In this document: positions 8,769 through 18,378 of the stretch, piece after piece
Layout: the number at the start of each line of letters is the position of its first letter
Position numbering within the stretch: position 1 is the stretch's first letter
Assembly: GCF_900128485.1 (NCBI RefSeq)
Contig: NZ_LT635861.1
Coordinates: 208,129 to 251,430 of the forward strand
DNA length: 43,302 nt
Source: Duodenibacillus massiliensis
Lineage (GTDB): Bacteria > Pseudomonadota > Gammaproteobacteria > Burkholderiales > Burkholderiaceae_F
Reading direction: 5' to 3'
Notes under the pieces: model-generated
The model's database searches: none
Seen by the model: only the letters and a program-made list of their open reading frames with translations
Told to the model about the DNA's origin: nothing
Position numbers and translations under genes: made by a program

Positions 8769-9851
8769 TTAATCATCGAGATCCGGCGTTTCAACGCCCA
8801 GCACCTTATGCAGTTTCGGGCTTGTGGTCGTGTACTGCAGGAAAACCTTCTTTTCCGGGAAGACGTAGTGCGAGGCGCCGAAGGCGGCCAAAGCACACTC
8901 ATGAAAGCCCGAAAGAATGAGCTTTTTCTTGCCGGGATAGGTGTTGATGTCACCCACGGCGAAAATGCCCGGAATTGAGCTTTCAAACTTCTCGGTGTCA
9001 ACGACGATCTGCTTGCGCTCAAGCTGAAGTCCCCAGTCGGCAATCGGGCCGATCTTGGGCTGAAGACCGAAAAAGACCAGGAGGTGGTCAAGCGGCATGC
9101 GGCGCGTGACGCCGTCGGCGCCGGTGACGCGGATTTCAGTCATGCGGCCGTCTTTTTCTTCAAAACCGGTGACCTGGCCCACTTCAAACTGCATTTCCCA
9201 GTTTTCGCAGAGTTCCTTCATCTTGGCAACGGACGCAGTCTGTGCGCGGAACCCGTCGCGGCGGTGAATGAGAACGACGCTCTCGGCCTTGCCCACGAGG
9301 TTGAGGGTCCAGTCAAGGGCAGAGTCGCCCCCGCCGCAGATCACGATATTTTTGCCCTTAAAGAGTTCGGGGTCGCGCACACGGTAGTGAAGCTGCGTGC
9401 CTTCAAACTTTTCAATGCCGGGAACGCGCAAGGGCCGGGCCTGGAAGGAACCCACGCCCGCGGCGATAATGACGACCTTGCAGAGGAACCGTGTCCCCTT
9501 GTCGGTTTCAACGTCAAAACGCCCGTCTTCGCGTTTTTTAACGACCGTCACTTCTTCGCCGAGGTGAAACTGAGCGCCGAAGGGGTGAATCTGCTTTAAG
9601 AGGTTTTCGGTGAGTTCGTACGAGGAATACACCGGCACCGCGGGGATGTCGTAAATGGGCTTGGTGGGGTAGAGCTCCATGCACTGGCCGCCGACATTTT
9701 TCAGCGAGTCGACAACGTGGGCCTTGATTTCAAGAAGTCCCAGCTCAAAGACCTGGAAAAGCCCGACGGGACCGGCGCCCACAATAACGGCATCGGTTTC
9801 AATCACATCGTCGGTGTGCGGTGCAATGGTCAGATAATCTTCAATTGCCAT
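8769..9851 (-). CDS. Ferredoxin/flavodoxin-NADP(+) reductase, thioredoxin-reductase-like type
   Basis: Flavoprotein that moves electrons between NADPH and ferredoxin or flavodoxin. It has the FAD-binding GAGPVG at residues 25-30, a [17 protein letters not shown] segment that marks the TrxR-like FNR group (YumC type), and a second nucleotide-binding motif [10 protein letters not shown] for NADPH. The redox CxxC of true thioredoxin reductases is absent, which excludes TrxB. The 360-residue length is usual. It is monocistronic, with about 200 bases of non-coding DNA upstream and its own terminator. It could supply reduced ferredoxin to Fe-S assembly or biosynthesis; the partner is not shown by the context. 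Confidence 0.88.
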   Translation of the reverse strand: MAIEDYLTIAPHTDDVIETDAVIVGAGPVGLFQVFELGLLEIKAHVVDSLKNVGGQCMELYPTKPIYDIPAVPVYSSYELTENLLKQIHPFGAQFHLGEEVTVVKKREDGRFDVETDKGTRFLCKVVIIAAGVGSFQARPLRVPGIEKFEGTQLHYRVRDPELFKGKNIVICGGGDSALDWTLNLVGKAESVVLIHRRDGFRAQTASVAKMKELCENWEMQFEVGQVTGFEEKDGRMTEIRVTGADGVTRRMPLDHLLVFFGLQPKIGPIADWGLQLERKQIVVDTEKFESSIPGIFAVGDINTYPGKKKLILSGFHECALAAFGASHYVFPEKKVFLQYTTTSPKLHKVLGVETPDLDD

Positions 9852-10059
9852 GGTAACGGTAGGCCTGAAAAGGCCTTTCTGATCGAATTGAGTAAAGCCC
9901 GAAGGCGGGCGCGGGATCCTGCTTGTTCAAACACGCCGCAACGCCCGCTCGGAGTCGCAAAACTCCGTCGGGTGACAATCAAGGGCATTTTCGCATATTT
10001 CAGGGCGCGTGAAATCATCCGTTCGTGGGCTTTTTTGCACGCAAAATAAGGCGCACGGC

Positions 10060-11580
10060 TTACTTCTGCCGGTCTTTTTCTTCATCGAGCACAATACGGC
10101 GCTGCTCACGTAATTTCGCGTCGATTTCGCTCATCGTGTAGAAGTCGCCGTCGTTGGCCTGCTGCGCCTTGTCAAACTGATAGACCGCGGCGCGGGCGTT
10201 ACCCATGAGGGCGTACATGTCCCCGGTGGCGGCAAACGCAAGAGAGCGCTGCCCTGTGGCCTCATAGCTTCTGGCAAGCATCGCAAAGTAATCCGGGTCT
10301 TCGTGCGAAAGTGCCGTCTGGTTTCGGAGAAACTTCAGCACTTCCGTGTTTTTGCCGGCCTGCCAAAGAAGTTCGGCATAACTTTGCGCGGCCATCGCTG
10401 AGTCCGGATAGCGCTCGTAGGTCTTTCGGGAGAGCTTTAAGGCGGCATCTTTTTCGGATGCGGTTTTTGCAAGCGCATAGCTCATCTCGGCAAGGTTTTT
10501 GTCAAGAATAATGCTGTCGTCCCTCACACTTTGCGCGGCAAGCCGGGCTTCCGAGAGGGCCTCGGCTTTCTTATTCATGCGCGAAAGGGCGATACTCAAC
10601 CCGTAGTGCGCCGCCGCGAGTTCCTTCCCCTTAGCCTTTGCCAGGGCGTCCCGGAAGTAGCGGCTTACCTTGAGCCACCCGTCGTAGCCCGTTTCCTGCA
10701 GCACGCGGCAGCGCGCCTGAATGAGGTAAAAGTCAAGACTGCTCGGGTAAACCGCACGCTTGATTCCCTTGGAGCGGTTTTCCATGTCGCTTAAGCGTTC
10801 ATTGGTAAGCGGATGGGTGGACAAAAAGGCCGTGGCGTCGTTTTCGTAGTAGCGGTTGCTTTTTTGCAGCCGGGCAAAGAAGTTTTCCATGCCGTGGGGG
10901 TCAAATCCGGCGTTGACGAGCGTCTGAAAGCCGATTCGGTCGGCTTCGCGTTCGGCGTCCCGGGAAAATTTAAGCTGATTCTGAATCAGAGCCCCTTGTG
11001 TTCCGAGGGCAATCGCCATGGCGGCGTCACCCCCGGAGGAGCCGCCCGCCTTGGCGGCCAAAAGCGCGAGAAGAATTGAACCGAGGGTAATCGCAAGCGA
11101 GTCTTTTCCGCCCGCAATCATGCGGGCAATGTGGCGCTGCGTGACGTGCCCGACTTCGTGCCCGATGACGCCCGCGAGTTCACTCTCGTTTTTGGCGGCG
11201 ACGATGAGCCCCGTGTGCACCGCAACAAAGCCCCCGGGCATGGCAAAGGCGTTGAGGCTTGCGTCACGCAGCGGGAAAAAGACGAAACTGAAGGGTTGCG
11301 AGCGGCCGGCCGCAACAAGCCGCCAGCCGAGGCGGTTTAAGTAGTCCGCAATTTCTTCGTCGGGAAGATACGTTTTGTCGGCGCGCACCTGGCGCATGAG
11401 GGTTTCACCCAAGGCTCGTTCGTCCGCAAGCGACAGATCGGCCCCTGCCACCGTGCCGAGGCTCGGGAGGTTTAAGTCGGGTAGAGGCTGCCCGGCGGCA
11501 AAGGCGCCTGCCGCGGGCGTGAGCGCCAAAGAGGCGCAGACAGCGGCGATGACGGAGTGTTTGAAAAAAGCGGTTTTCAC
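10060..11580 (-). CDS. Periplasmic M48 metalloprotease with C-terminal TPR region (BepA-like)
   Basis: A signal peptide occupies about residues 1-29 (cleavage likely after AFA). The M48 zinc-protease motif HEVGH is at 141-145, within a segment that also has the third-ligand glutamate further on ([16 protein letters not shown]). From about residue 270 onward the sequence is alpha-helical TPR-like repeats. This matches BepA/YfgC, which degrades stalled outer-membrane proteins such as LptD and helps assembly at the BAM complex. The 506-residue length fits. It is monocistronic on the minus strand, divergent from moaC across 150 bases. The exact orthology to BepA is inferred from domain order. Confidence 0.88.
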   Translation of the reverse strand: MKTAFFKHSVIAAVCASLALTPAAGAFAAGQPLPDLNLPSLGTVAGADLSLADERALGETLMRQVRADKTYLPDEEIADYLNRLGWRLVAAGRSQPFSFVFFPLRDASLNAFAMPGGFVAVHTGLIVAAKNESELAGVIGHEVGHVTQRHIARMIAGGKDSLAITLGSILLALLAAKAGGSSGGDAAMAIALGTQGALIQNQLKFSRDAEREADRIGFQTLVNAGFDPHGMENFFARLQKSNRYYENDATAFLSTHPLTNERLSDMENRSKGIKRAVYPSSLDFYLIQARCRVLQETGYDGWLKVSRYFRDALAKAKGKELAAAHYGLSIALSRMNKKAEALSEARLAAQSVRDDSIILDKNLAEMSYALAKTASEKDAALKLSRKTYERYPDSAMAAQSYAELLWQAGKNTEVLKFLRNQTALSHEDPDYFAMLARSYEATGQRSLAFAATGDMYALMGNARAAVYQFDKAQQANDGDFYTMSEIDAKLREQRRIVLDEEKDRQK

Positions 11581-11729
11581 AATGCGGCCGGTATGAGTTG
11601 GTAATACTGCAGAAGACGGGCCTTTCCATAAAGTCCGCTGACAGTGTTCCCGCTATCATAGCGGCCCGATGCAGGCCCTTTTCAGGCAGGCAACAAATTT
11701 GTACGAACTCTTTTCGTGTGGTTACAGAA

Positions 11730-12230
11730 ATGGCAGAACTGACGCATTTTGATGCCGCGGGCAACGCGCATATGGTGGATGTGGGTGCAAAGGCCGAAAC
11801 AAAGCGCCTTGCGCGCGCCGTGGGAAAAATCCGCATGAAGCCCGAGACCTTTGCGCTCGTTGCTTCCGGTACTGCAAAAAAAGGTGACGTGATCGGCGTG
11901 GCGCGGATTGCCGCGATCATGGCAAGTAAAAAGACCTCAGAACTCATCCCCTTGTGCCATCCGATTGCGCTTACGCACGTCACGGTTGACTTTGAGCTTT
12001 GCCCCGAAACAAGTGAAGTCCTCTGCTCCGCCGTCTGCGAAACCAAGGGGCAGACGGGCGTTGAGATGGAAGCGCTCACGGCGGTGGAAGTGGGACTTCT
12101 CACGGTCTACGATATGTTGAAAGCCGTGGACCGCTTTATGGAAATCGGCGGCATTCACCTCGAAGAAAAGGCGGGCGGCAAGTCCGGCCACTGGGTGGCT
12201 GCCGACACCAAGGCAACGTTTGAGGACTGA
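11730..12230 (+). CDS. moaC: Cyclic pyranopterin monophosphate synthase MoaC
   Basis: Second enzyme of molybdenum cofactor synthesis, turning 3',8-cyclo-7,8-dihydro-GTP (made by MoaA) into cyclic pyranopterin monophosphate. The 166-residue protein has the typical [15 protein letters not shown] start, [15 protein letters not shown], and the conserved [10 protein letters not shown] block, with a lysine in the C-terminal GGKSGHW. The ATG at 11730 gives the family N-terminus; the frame is open further upstream to 11598 but that part has no resemblance, and a GTG at 11718 is a possible alternative. It lies at the head of a unit with azlCD, an unusual pairing; no moaA, moaB or moaE is in the window and no Moco riboswitch was recognised. 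Confidence 0.93.
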   Translation: MAELTHFDAAGNAHMVDVGAKAETKRLARAVGKIRMKPETFALVASGTAKKGDVIGVARIAAIMASKKTSELIPLCHPIALTHVTVDFELCPETSEVLCSAVCETKGQTGVEMEALTAVEVGLLTVYDMLKAVDRFMEIGGIHLEEKAGGKSGHWVAADTKATFED

Positions 12231-12237
12231 GCGCGTC

Positions 12238-12957
12238 ATGCCGGAAGTGAGAGAAGGCAGCGCATTTGCCGCTGCCTTTAAGGATTCTATCCCCGTTTTT
12301 ATGGGGTACGTGCCCTTGGGGATCGTTTTCGGTTTTCTTTTTGTGCAGGCGGGCGGCAGCTGGGAGATGGCGGCCTTGGCAAGCCTCATCGTTTACGGCG
12401 GTGCCTCGCAGTACATGATGATTCCGATGCTTGTGGCCTCAATGCCCGTGGCGGCGATTGCCCTTGCGACACTCGTCATCAACCTGCGGCACGTCTTTTA
12501 CGGGATTTCGCTTCTCACGAAAATCCCGCAGCACGGCTGGAAGCGCTGGTACATCGTTTTTGCTCTCACGGACGAAACCTTTTCGCTTTTGACGATTCTG
12601 CCGGAAGGTACGCACGCGGCTCGGGTGGTGTGGCTCGCGTTTTTAAACCATATGTGGTGGCTTTTGGGCACTGTGATCGGTGCCGCAATCGGCGCTCAGG
12701 CCCAGACTGACCTCGTCGGCATTGACTTCGTGCTCACCGCGCTTTTTGCAATGCTTGCTGCCGAGCAGTGGCGGGCGCGCGTTTCGGCCTGGCCCCTTGT
12801 GGCGGCGCTCGTTTCCTTTGCTTTGGCGCGCTGGCTCTGGCCTGACTATGCGCTTGCCGTTTCCATGGCCTTTTGCGTGGTAGCGGGCTTTGTCTGGGCC
12901 GTCAAGCGCCGCAAAGACGCCTGTGTGAGAGGTGATGCCGCGGGAGGCGCACAATGA
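12238..12957 (+). CDS. azlC: Branched-chain amino acid exporter, large subunit AzlC
   Basis: Large subunit of the two-part AzlCD/YgaZH exporter for branched-chain amino acids and their analogues. The 239-residue protein begins with AFKDSIPVFMGYVPLGIVFG, the family signature, and has several membrane helices plus the conserved YGGASQYMM and LRHVFYGISL segments. The ATG at 12238 lies 7 bases after the moaC stop with GAGGA inside the moaC end; a TTG further upstream is less likely. It overlaps azlD by the four-base ATGA, so the two are translationally coupled. Confidence 0.92.
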   Translation: MPEVREGSAFAAAFKDSIPVFMGYVPLGIVFGFLFVQAGGSWEMAALASLIVYGGASQYMMIPMLVASMPVAAIALATLVINLRHVFYGISLLTKIPQHGWKRWYIVFALTDETFSLLTILPEGTHAARVVWLAFLNHMWWLLGTVIGAAIGAQAQTDLVGIDFVLTALFAMLAAEQWRARVSAWPLVAALVSFALARWLWPDYALAVSMAFCVVAGFVWAVKRRKDACVRGDAAGGAQ

Positions 12958-13292
12958 ACGATACGCTTTACGTCATCACGGTGTTTCTCGCGATGGGCGC
13001 CGTGACTTTTGCCGAAAGAGCGCTTCCCTTCGTCGCAAGCCACTGGCTTAAAAACCAGGCCTGGGTAAGAGATGTCGGCAGTTTCCTGCCGCTGGCCGTC
13101 ATGGTGCTTTTGGTTTTAAGTTCCGGTGCCGGCTTTGCCGCGGGACACACGGGGCTGCCGTGGCAGGAAACCGTGAGTGTGCTTCTCACGGTTTTTGTGC
13201 AGTGGTTTTTCAGAAATTCGCTTGTGAGTATCTTCGCCGGAACGGCGCTTTACGTGGTGCTGCGCAATAATCTGCTTGCGGGAATTTTCTGA
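12954..13292 (+). CDS. azlD: Branched-chain amino acid exporter, small subunit AzlD
   Basis: 112-residue membrane protein with three or four helices and the AERALPFV motif near the N-terminus found in AzlD/YgaH. It works with AzlC in export of valine, leucine or isoleucine. Its ATG overlaps the azlC TGA (ATGA), a common coupling in this pair. A GC-rich hairpin at 13313-13342 follows. Confidence 0.9.
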   Translation: MNDTLYVITVFLAMGAVTFAERALPFVASHWLKNQAWVRDVGSFLPLAVMVLLVLSSGAGFAAGHTGLPWQETVSVLLTVFVQWFFRNSLVSIFAGTALYVVLRNNLLAGIF

Positions 13293-13299
13293 GTACGGA

Positions 13300-13690
13300 G
13301 TCTGCGATGCTAAACAACCCGCGCTTGAAAGCGCGGGGTTTGCTGACACGGTGCAGGCTTTCCCGTAACAACCAAGGTTTTTGAGGCCTTGTCTGCCCGG
13401 GCGTTCCCTGCGCCACAGGAACATTTAAAACGCAACCGCTCTACGGGTACGGGCTTCATCAGCTCGATCCGTCGGTTCCGGCGAAGGACTGCTTCGTCTT
13501 GCCGATTCGTTGGTTTGTACTGTTGCTGAAAGATGAGCTTCTTTCTGCCAGGCATCCGGGGCTTCAGCCTTTATCACCAGATCCAGAACCTCGAGCGTCC
13601 ACGTCTTAGCCTTCCAACGCAACCCTGTTTTGTTTGATTTTCCCTCAACGCTGTGCAAGCCGCAGCCGGTCTGCGGCGTTAAAGATTCCC
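13300..13690 (-). mobile_element. Possible decayed 3' end of an IS200/IS605-family tnpB
   Basis: The 556-base gap between azlD and glnS holds no intact gene. On the minus strand an 81-codon frame (13555-13310) ends with a Cys-containing segment (FKCSCGAGNAR) and PRFQARVV encoded by the hairpin itself. TnpB genes of IS1341-type elements often end in a loosely similar tail just before a terminal hairpin. No catalytic motif survives and the upstream frame (13658-13425) is not recognised. This is inference from layout and a short tail only. Confidence 0.25.
13313..13342 (+). terminator. GC-rich hairpin after azlD, terminator or transposon end
   Basis: AACCCGCGCTT (13316-13326) pairs with AAGCGCGGGGTT (13329-13340) with one bulged G. 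It can end the moaC-azlCD transcript, though only three T follow. Hairpins of this form also mark the right end of IS200/IS605-type elements, and the stretch on its right may be such a relic. Confidence 0.55.
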
Positions 13691-13763
13691 GGTTCTGAAG
13701 CGGGTTGGCGTCAAAGGACGAAACTCAAGGCATTTTTGCCGGGAAAACCGCTGTTTTGCTGTT

Positions 13764-13790
13764 TTGAAGCCGCGCCTTTTCCATTAAAAT
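13764..13790 (+). promoter_or_regulatory. Candidate glnS promoter
   Basis: TTGAAG (13764-13769) and TAAAAT (13785-13790) are separated by 15 bases, a little short; shifting the -35 to TTTTGA at 13762 gives 17. It lies 60-85 bases before glnS. Confidence 0.4.
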
Positions 13791-13849
13791 GAAAAAATTA
13801 CGCCGCGCAAAAGGCGCTGCAGTCCTTTTGCCGGAAACAACACGCAATC

Positions 13850-15949
13850 ATGACCATGACCGATACGGAAAAGAAAACCGAAGGTGCCGAAGGCGCCGTG
13901 AAAACGACCAATTTCCTGCGCAACATCATCGAGGCCGATCTTGCCGAGGGCAACAATCTGCCGCGTTTCTGGTGCGGACATCCCGCGCCCTACACGGAGC
14001 AACAGGAAAAGGGGGCGCCTGACGTTGCAAAAATCCGCACGCGTTTCCCGCCGGAACCCAACGGCTACCTCCACATCGGTCACGCCAAGAGTATCTGCCT
14101 GAACTTTGGGCTGGCGCGTGACTACGGCGGCTACTGCCACATGCGCTTTGACGACACCAATCCGGTGAAGGAAGACCAGGAGTACGTTGACGCGATCAAG
14201 GAAAGCGTCAACTGGCTCGGCTTTGACTGGAAGCACGGCAAAGAGGTCGATCTCTACTACGCATCCAACTACTTTGACTGGATGTATGAGTTTGCCGAGC
14301 ACCTCATTAAGACCGGCTACGCCTACGTTGACGAACAAAGCGCCGACGAGATGCGCGAAAACCGCGGCACGCTCACCGAGCCCGGCAAGAATTCACCCTT
14401 CCGTGACAGAACGCCCGAGGAAAACCTCAGAATCTTCCGCGAAATGCGCGACGGCAAGCACGCCGAAGGCTCCATGGTTCTGAGAGCCAAGATTGATATG
14501 GCTTCGCCCAACATCAATCTGCGCGATCCCGCGATCTACCGTATCCGCTTTGCCGAACACCAGGCAACCGGCAACAAGTGGTGCATCTACCCGATGTACA
14601 CCTTTGCGCATCCGATTGAAGATACGCTTGAAAACATCACGCACTCGATCTGCACGCTCGAATTTGAAGACCAGCGCGCCTTCTATGACTGGGCGCTGGA
14701 GCGTGTGGTGCCGGCACTGCGCGCACCGCAGTTTGCTGAAGCAAAGAAAATTTTGGCTGACATGGAAGCCGGGCGCGACGAGCGGGCGCTTGCCTTTGCG
14801 CGCGCTGCCTTTAATGCCCGCGAAAAGCTCGGGCAGAGTGCACCGGAAGCCGCTATGGCCGAACTCTTTGACCACTGGAGCGCGACGGGCGGCCCGGAGA
14901 CTCTTACAAGCACCGAAGGAAAGACCTTCTTTGCGCTTTTGACGCAGCACGCGGAAAACTTCACGCCGCTCTTACAAGCCGCGCTCTCGGTGGTCCGGAA
15001 GAACTTCTTCCTTTTGTCGCATCAGTACGAATTTAACCGCCTCAACCTCACCTATGTCGTTTTGAGCAAACGTAAGCTCATCCGCATGGTCACCGAAAAG
15101 CTCGTGGACGGTTGGGATGATCCCCGCATGCCCACGATCGTCGGCCTGCGCCGCCGCGGCTATACGCCGCAGGCACTGCAGAACTTTGCGGAAAAGTGCG
15201 GTGTGAGCCGTGCCGCGGGCGGCTGGATTGATTACAGCGTGCTTGAGCAGAGCCTCAGAGAAGATCTTGAAGCCACGGCCGTGCGCCGCATCGGTGTGGT
15301 AAATCCCCTCAAACTTGTGATCGACAACTATCCGGACGATCTCACCGAGGAACTTGAAGCCCCGAACCATCCGCAAAAGCCCGAGATGGGAAGCCGCAAG
15401 CTCACGATGAGCAAGACCCTCTGGATTGAGGCCGATGACTTTGCGGAAGTGCCGCCGAAGGGCTACCGGCGTCTGACGATTCCCGCGGACGGTACGCCCG
15501 CCAAGCCCGTGCGCCTGCGCTACGGCTATGTGATCGTGCCCGTGTCCTTTGAAAAGGATGAAAACGGCAAGGTCACCTGCGTGCATGCCAACTATCTCCC
15601 GGAAACGAAGACCGGGACAGCGGGCGCCGATTCGGTGAAGACGAAGGCTGCCATTCACTGGCTTGACGCCAAGACCGCGCGTGCCGCTGAAATCCGGCTC
15701 TATGACCGGCTCTTTACCGAAGCTCATCCCGATTCCGCGGACGACTTCACGACCGTCATGAACCGCGACAGCAAGCGTACCGTCACGGGCTATGTGGAAC
15801 CGGCGGTTGCAGAGGCTGCCAAGGACGAGCGCTTCCAGTTTGAACGTACGGGGTACTTTGTCACTGACCGCGTCGATCACACGAGCGACCATCCGGTGTT
15901 AAACCTTGCCGTCGGCCTGCGTGACAGCTGGGGCAAGGCCGCGAAGTAA
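13850..15949 (+). CDS. glnS: Glutaminyl-tRNA synthetase with an internal insertion of about 100 residues
   Basis: Class I synthetase charging tRNA-Gln. The signature PPEPNGYLHIGHAKS, the aminoacylation-domain FDDTNP, the VLSKRKL loop (equivalent of KMSKS) and the C-terminal anticodon-binding beta-barrels are all present and well conserved. At 699 residues it is far longer than the usual 550-570. The excess is one block: after FYDW (278-281) the protein runs through a charged, Ala-rich stretch until HQYEFNRLNL (from residue 391), where typical GlnRS needs only about a dozen residues. The frame is uninterrupted, so this is a true insertion. The N-terminal 25 residues are also a short charged extension. 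A second ATG two codons later is possible. Confidence 0.93.
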   Translation: MTMTDTEKKTEGAEGAVKTTNFLRNIIEADLAEGNNLPRFWCGHPAPYTEQQEKGAPDVAKIRTRFPPEPNGYLHIGHAKSICLNFGLARDYGGYCHMRFDDTNPVKEDQEYVDAIKESVNWLGFDWKHGKEVDLYYASNYFDWMYEFAEHLIKTGYAYVDEQSADEMRENRGTLTEPGKNSPFRDRTPEENLRIFREMRDGKHAEGSMVLRAKIDMASPNINLRDPAIYRIRFAEHQATGNKWCIYPMYTFAHPIEDTLENITHSICTLEFEDQRAFYDWALERVVPALRAPQFAEAKKILADMEAGRDERALAFARAAFNAREKLGQSAPEAAMAELFDHWSATGGPETLTSTEGKTFFALLTQHAENFTPLLQAALSVVRKNFFLLSHQYEFNRLNLTYVVLSKRKLIRMVTEKLVDGWDDPRMPTIVGLRRRGYTPQALQNFAEKCGVSRAAGGWIDYSVLEQSLREDLEATAVRRIGVVNPLKLVIDNYPDDLTEELEAPNHPQKPEMGSRKLTMSKTLWIEADDFAEVPPKGYRRLTIPADGTPAKPVRLRYGYVIVPVSFEKDENGKVTCVHANYLPETKTGTAGADSVKTKAAIHWLDAKTARAAEIRLYDRLFTEAHPDSADDFTTVMNRDSKRTVTGYVEPAVAEAAKDERFQFERTGYFVTDRVDHTSDHPVLNLAVGLRDSWGKAAK

Positions 15950-15970
15950 GGTAATGTTGAATTAAACAGT

Positions 15971-16019
15971 AAAAGGCCGACGGCGGGAAGAATCCTCTCC
16001 GGACGGCCTTTTCGTTTTT
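15971..16019 (+). terminator. Terminator of glnS
   Basis: AAAAGGCCG (15971-15979) pairs with CGGCCTTTT (16004-16012), with further partial pairing inside, followed by CGTTTTTG. Confidence 0.85.
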
Positions 16020-16034
16020 GGTAAAGTTCGAAAA

Positions 16035-16793
16035 ATGAAGAAGGTTTTCTTATCAGCTCTTACAACGGCTGCCGCAGCGGCCTTTCTTTCGGTCGGTACG
16101 GCTTACGCTGCCGGCAACACCACGATTGACTCCTTTAACGAAGCCAAGAAAACGCTGGAGCGAAAGGTCTACATGGATCACCGTGTGACTTTCTACTGCC
16201 GTGCGGTCTTTGACTCGCGCAAAAACATTACGCTGCCGGACGGTTTTACGACGCCCAAACACGAAAAGCGGGCGCGGCGCATTGAGTGGGAGCACGTCGT
16301 GCCGGCGGAAAACTTCGGGCGCTTTTTTAAAGAGTGGCGTGAGGGCGATGCCAAGTGCGTGGATAACCGTGGCAGGAACTTTAAGGGCCGCAAGTGCGCG
16401 GAAAAGGTGAACGAAGAGTACCGCTACATGCAAAGCGACATGTATAACCTTTATCCGGCAATCGGCGCTGTCAATGCGCTGCGCAGCAACTATAACTACG
16501 CGATGCTGCCCGCAGCCAAGGTGACGTTCGGCACGTGTCCAATGAAGATCGAAGACCGCCGCGCTGAGCCCCCGGAATACACCCGCGGCACGATCGGCCG
16601 CACGATGCTTTATATGGCGGACAGTTACCCCAAGATGCGGCTTTCAGATCAGCAGCGAAAGCTCGCCGAAGCCTGGGCCAAACAGTATGCGCCTGACGCT
16701 TGGGAGTGCACCCGCGCCAAGCGCATTGCGCGGCTTCAGGGTAATGAAAACAAGTTTGTTGCGGAAGCCTGCCGTAAAGCAGGGCTCTACTGA
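16035..16793 (+). CDS. endA: Periplasmic or secreted endonuclease I
   Basis: Non-specific DNA endonuclease of the EndA/Dns family. A signal peptide ends near residue 25 (AYA before AGN). The beta-beta-alpha-metal motif RRIEWEHVVPAENF places the catalytic His at 87, and NLYPAIGAVNALRSNYNY is the downstream conserved block with the metal-binding Asn. Several cysteines (YCRAVF, DAKCVD, RKCAEK, FGTCP) fit disulfide-bonded secreted forms. The length of 252 is near the usual 230-240. It is monocistronic; its stop is tail-to-tail with the broken hipA. Such enzymes degrade extracellular DNA or act during DNA uptake. Confidence 0.92.
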   Translation: MKKVFLSALTTAAAAAFLSVGTAYAAGNTTIDSFNEAKKTLERKVYMDHRVTFYCRAVFDSRKNITLPDGFTTPKHEKRARRIEWEHVVPAENFGRFFKEWREGDAKCVDNRGRNFKGRKCAEKVNEEYRYMQSDMYNLYPAIGAVNALRSNYNYAMLPAAKVTFGTCPMKIEDRRAEPPEYTRGTIGRTMLYMADSYPKMRLSDQQRKLAEAWAKQYAPDAWECTRAKRIARLQGNENKFVAEACRKAGLY

Positions 16794-17914
16794 TCTCTGT
16801 TGTTTCGTCTGTGAGCAGGGCGGCGTGCCCGACGCTGCCTGCTCACAATCATCCCCTGCGGCCATCGCAAGACTGTGGCTGACGCCGTCAACCTGCAGCA
16901 CGGAGACGAGGTCATACCAAGGGGCGTCCGATAAGCCGTCTTTACCGACAAAGAAACTGAAATTCTTACCGTGCGCATCGGTGTTGCCGATGACGGTGTT
17001 AAAAAGCAGGCAGTCCAGAAGGGACGCAGCCGTCCGTGCCCGAAGTGCGGGATCAGCAAACCGCACGAGAGAAAAAAGCCGCACAAGACTCACGCCGGTA
17101 CGGATGGCGGCAACATCGCGGCTGTCTCCGAATGGCCGCTCGTACTTGTAGGCAGAGGTAAGGCCCAAAGCCTGACAGGCGTCAATGACGTGCCGGCGCC
17201 ACACGCGTTTCTTGCCGGCACGCAACTCCGTTTTTCTGTCAAAGCGAAAACCTTCTAGAACACGGTGCGGTGTTCTCCCATGCGGAAAAGCCGGGCTTGA
17301 GCAACAGGATGGCCGAGTGCACGGGCGAGCTCCAGTGACAGAAATTCGTTGATGGCGAGAAACGGAGAGCCCTTCGGCTCAAACTTCAGAATCCGGTCGG
17401 AGGCAATTGTTGAGCCTTCCGCAAGCACATAGCGGCCGTCAGTCATCAGGAGGTTGAGTTTGGGCTGGGCGCCGGCAACCGTCACGCGTGGCCGGTTGTC
17501 CCAGAGATCCATGGGATGCGTGTCAGGTGCTTCGATGCGGCTTGTAATTTCAACGGCCGTGACCGGGCGGATTGCCTCCCTGACTTCGCCAGAGGTATCG
17601 GCCGTGAGCCTCATGGCACCTGGAAGATCGTAGCCCAACTTAAGCGCCAGGCCGATTTTGTTGCCTGCCGAGATCTGTGTTGCCAAAACCAGGTTTTCAA
17701 AGGCCCGGCTTTCAGGCAGCATGTTTTCAAAAAAGGCAGTGACGGCGCGGGAGTCGGCGGGCCCGGGGAGAGGAAGCGCCGGGCTTAAGGCAAAGCCCGA
17801 GGCTTTCCAGTCATCCGTGTAGGTAAGGACCGGATCTTCGGGCGTGAGTTGTACACGGGCGGCGAGCCGGTTGCCCACCCAAATGCCGGCGGACTCAGAA
17901 CCAGACAATCTCAT
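16794..17914 (-). pseudogene. hipA: hipA-type serine/threonine kinase toxin, frameshifted and C-terminally truncated
   Basis: The first part (17914 to about 17258, from ATG at 17914) is the HipA N-terminal and first half of the catalytic domain, including the GAQPKLNLLM block and LKFEPKGSPF. It ends at TAG (17257-17255) right after GEHRTVF. One base lost near 17260 explains this: the next frame reads LEGFRFDRKTELRAGKK and carries the kinase loop IGNTDAHGKNFSF and WYDLVSVL. That frame then leaves HipA homology after about DDCEQAASG and runs antisense into endA, stopping only at 16644, so roughly the last hundred residues are missing. The active product is therefore probably not made. The gene overlaps hipB by about 20 bases, the normal arrangement. 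Confidence 0.85.
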
Positions 17915-18185
17915 CCGCCTTTTCCGGCTCCGGAGCAGTGATATTGAGCGTGCAGCCCAGAAGTCCGCAAACGGCAAGCACTGTGGACACCCGCACATCG
18001 CGGCCTTTTTCCAGCGCAATGAGTGTCTTTTTGGTAATGCCGGTCATGTCGGAAACCGCATCGAGCGTGAGTTTCAAGGCTCTGCGCCTTTTGTGTACCG
18101 CTTCGCCCAAAGTAGCGGCCGCCGTGTCGTCGGTAAAAAGCACGGGGGTTGTGCTTTTTTTGTTGGCTGTCAGTGAATTGAGCAC
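17895..18185 (-). CDS. hipB: HipB-type antitoxin and repressor (XRE helix-turn-helix)
   Basis: A 96-residue protein with an XRE-type helix-turn-helix at about residues 27-80 (TLGEAVHKRRRALKLTLDAV, then ITKKTLIALEKGRD). The domain and the adjacent hipA mark it as the antitoxin, which in this family binds the toxin and represses the operon. The frame is intact even though the partner toxin is broken, so it survives as an orphan regulator or has not yet decayed. Two 20-bp near-identical repeats directly upstream are candidate operators. Confidence 0.82.
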   Translation of the reverse strand: MLNSLTANKKSTTPVLFTDDTAAATLGEAVHKRRRALKLTLDAVSDMTGITKKTLIALEKGRDVRVSTVLAVCGLLGCTLNITAPEPEKADEIVWF

Positions 18186-18199
18186 TGAAAACGATAAAT

Positions 18200-18258
18200 A
18201 GTGTAGTAAAGGATACTTTTATCGTGTCCAAAACAAAAAGTGTAGAAAAAGATACTTT
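18200..18258. promoter_or_regulatory. Two direct repeats upstream of hipB, candidate operators
   Basis: AGTGTAGTAAAGGATACTTT (18200-18219) and AGTGTAGAAAAAGATACTTT (18239-18258) match at 18 of 20 positions and start 39 bases apart. They lie 15-73 bases before the hipB start. Known HipB operators contain TATCC/GGATA half-sites, and GGATA occurs in the first copy. Confidence 0.55.
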
Positions 18259-18378
18259 CTGTTTTCCGGTCTGATTCGGACGGCTTCAGAGATCCGGGAT
18301 GCAGGCAAAGACTGCAGCGGTGCCGTTTTTCTTTGTATGCAGCCGTTACCCGGCTACATGGCCTATGCAACGCGCTTT

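Noticed and set aside
14972-15892. 306-codon minus-strand frame within glnS
   Set aside because: Antisense shadow caused by codon bias; the plus-strand gene explains the region fully.
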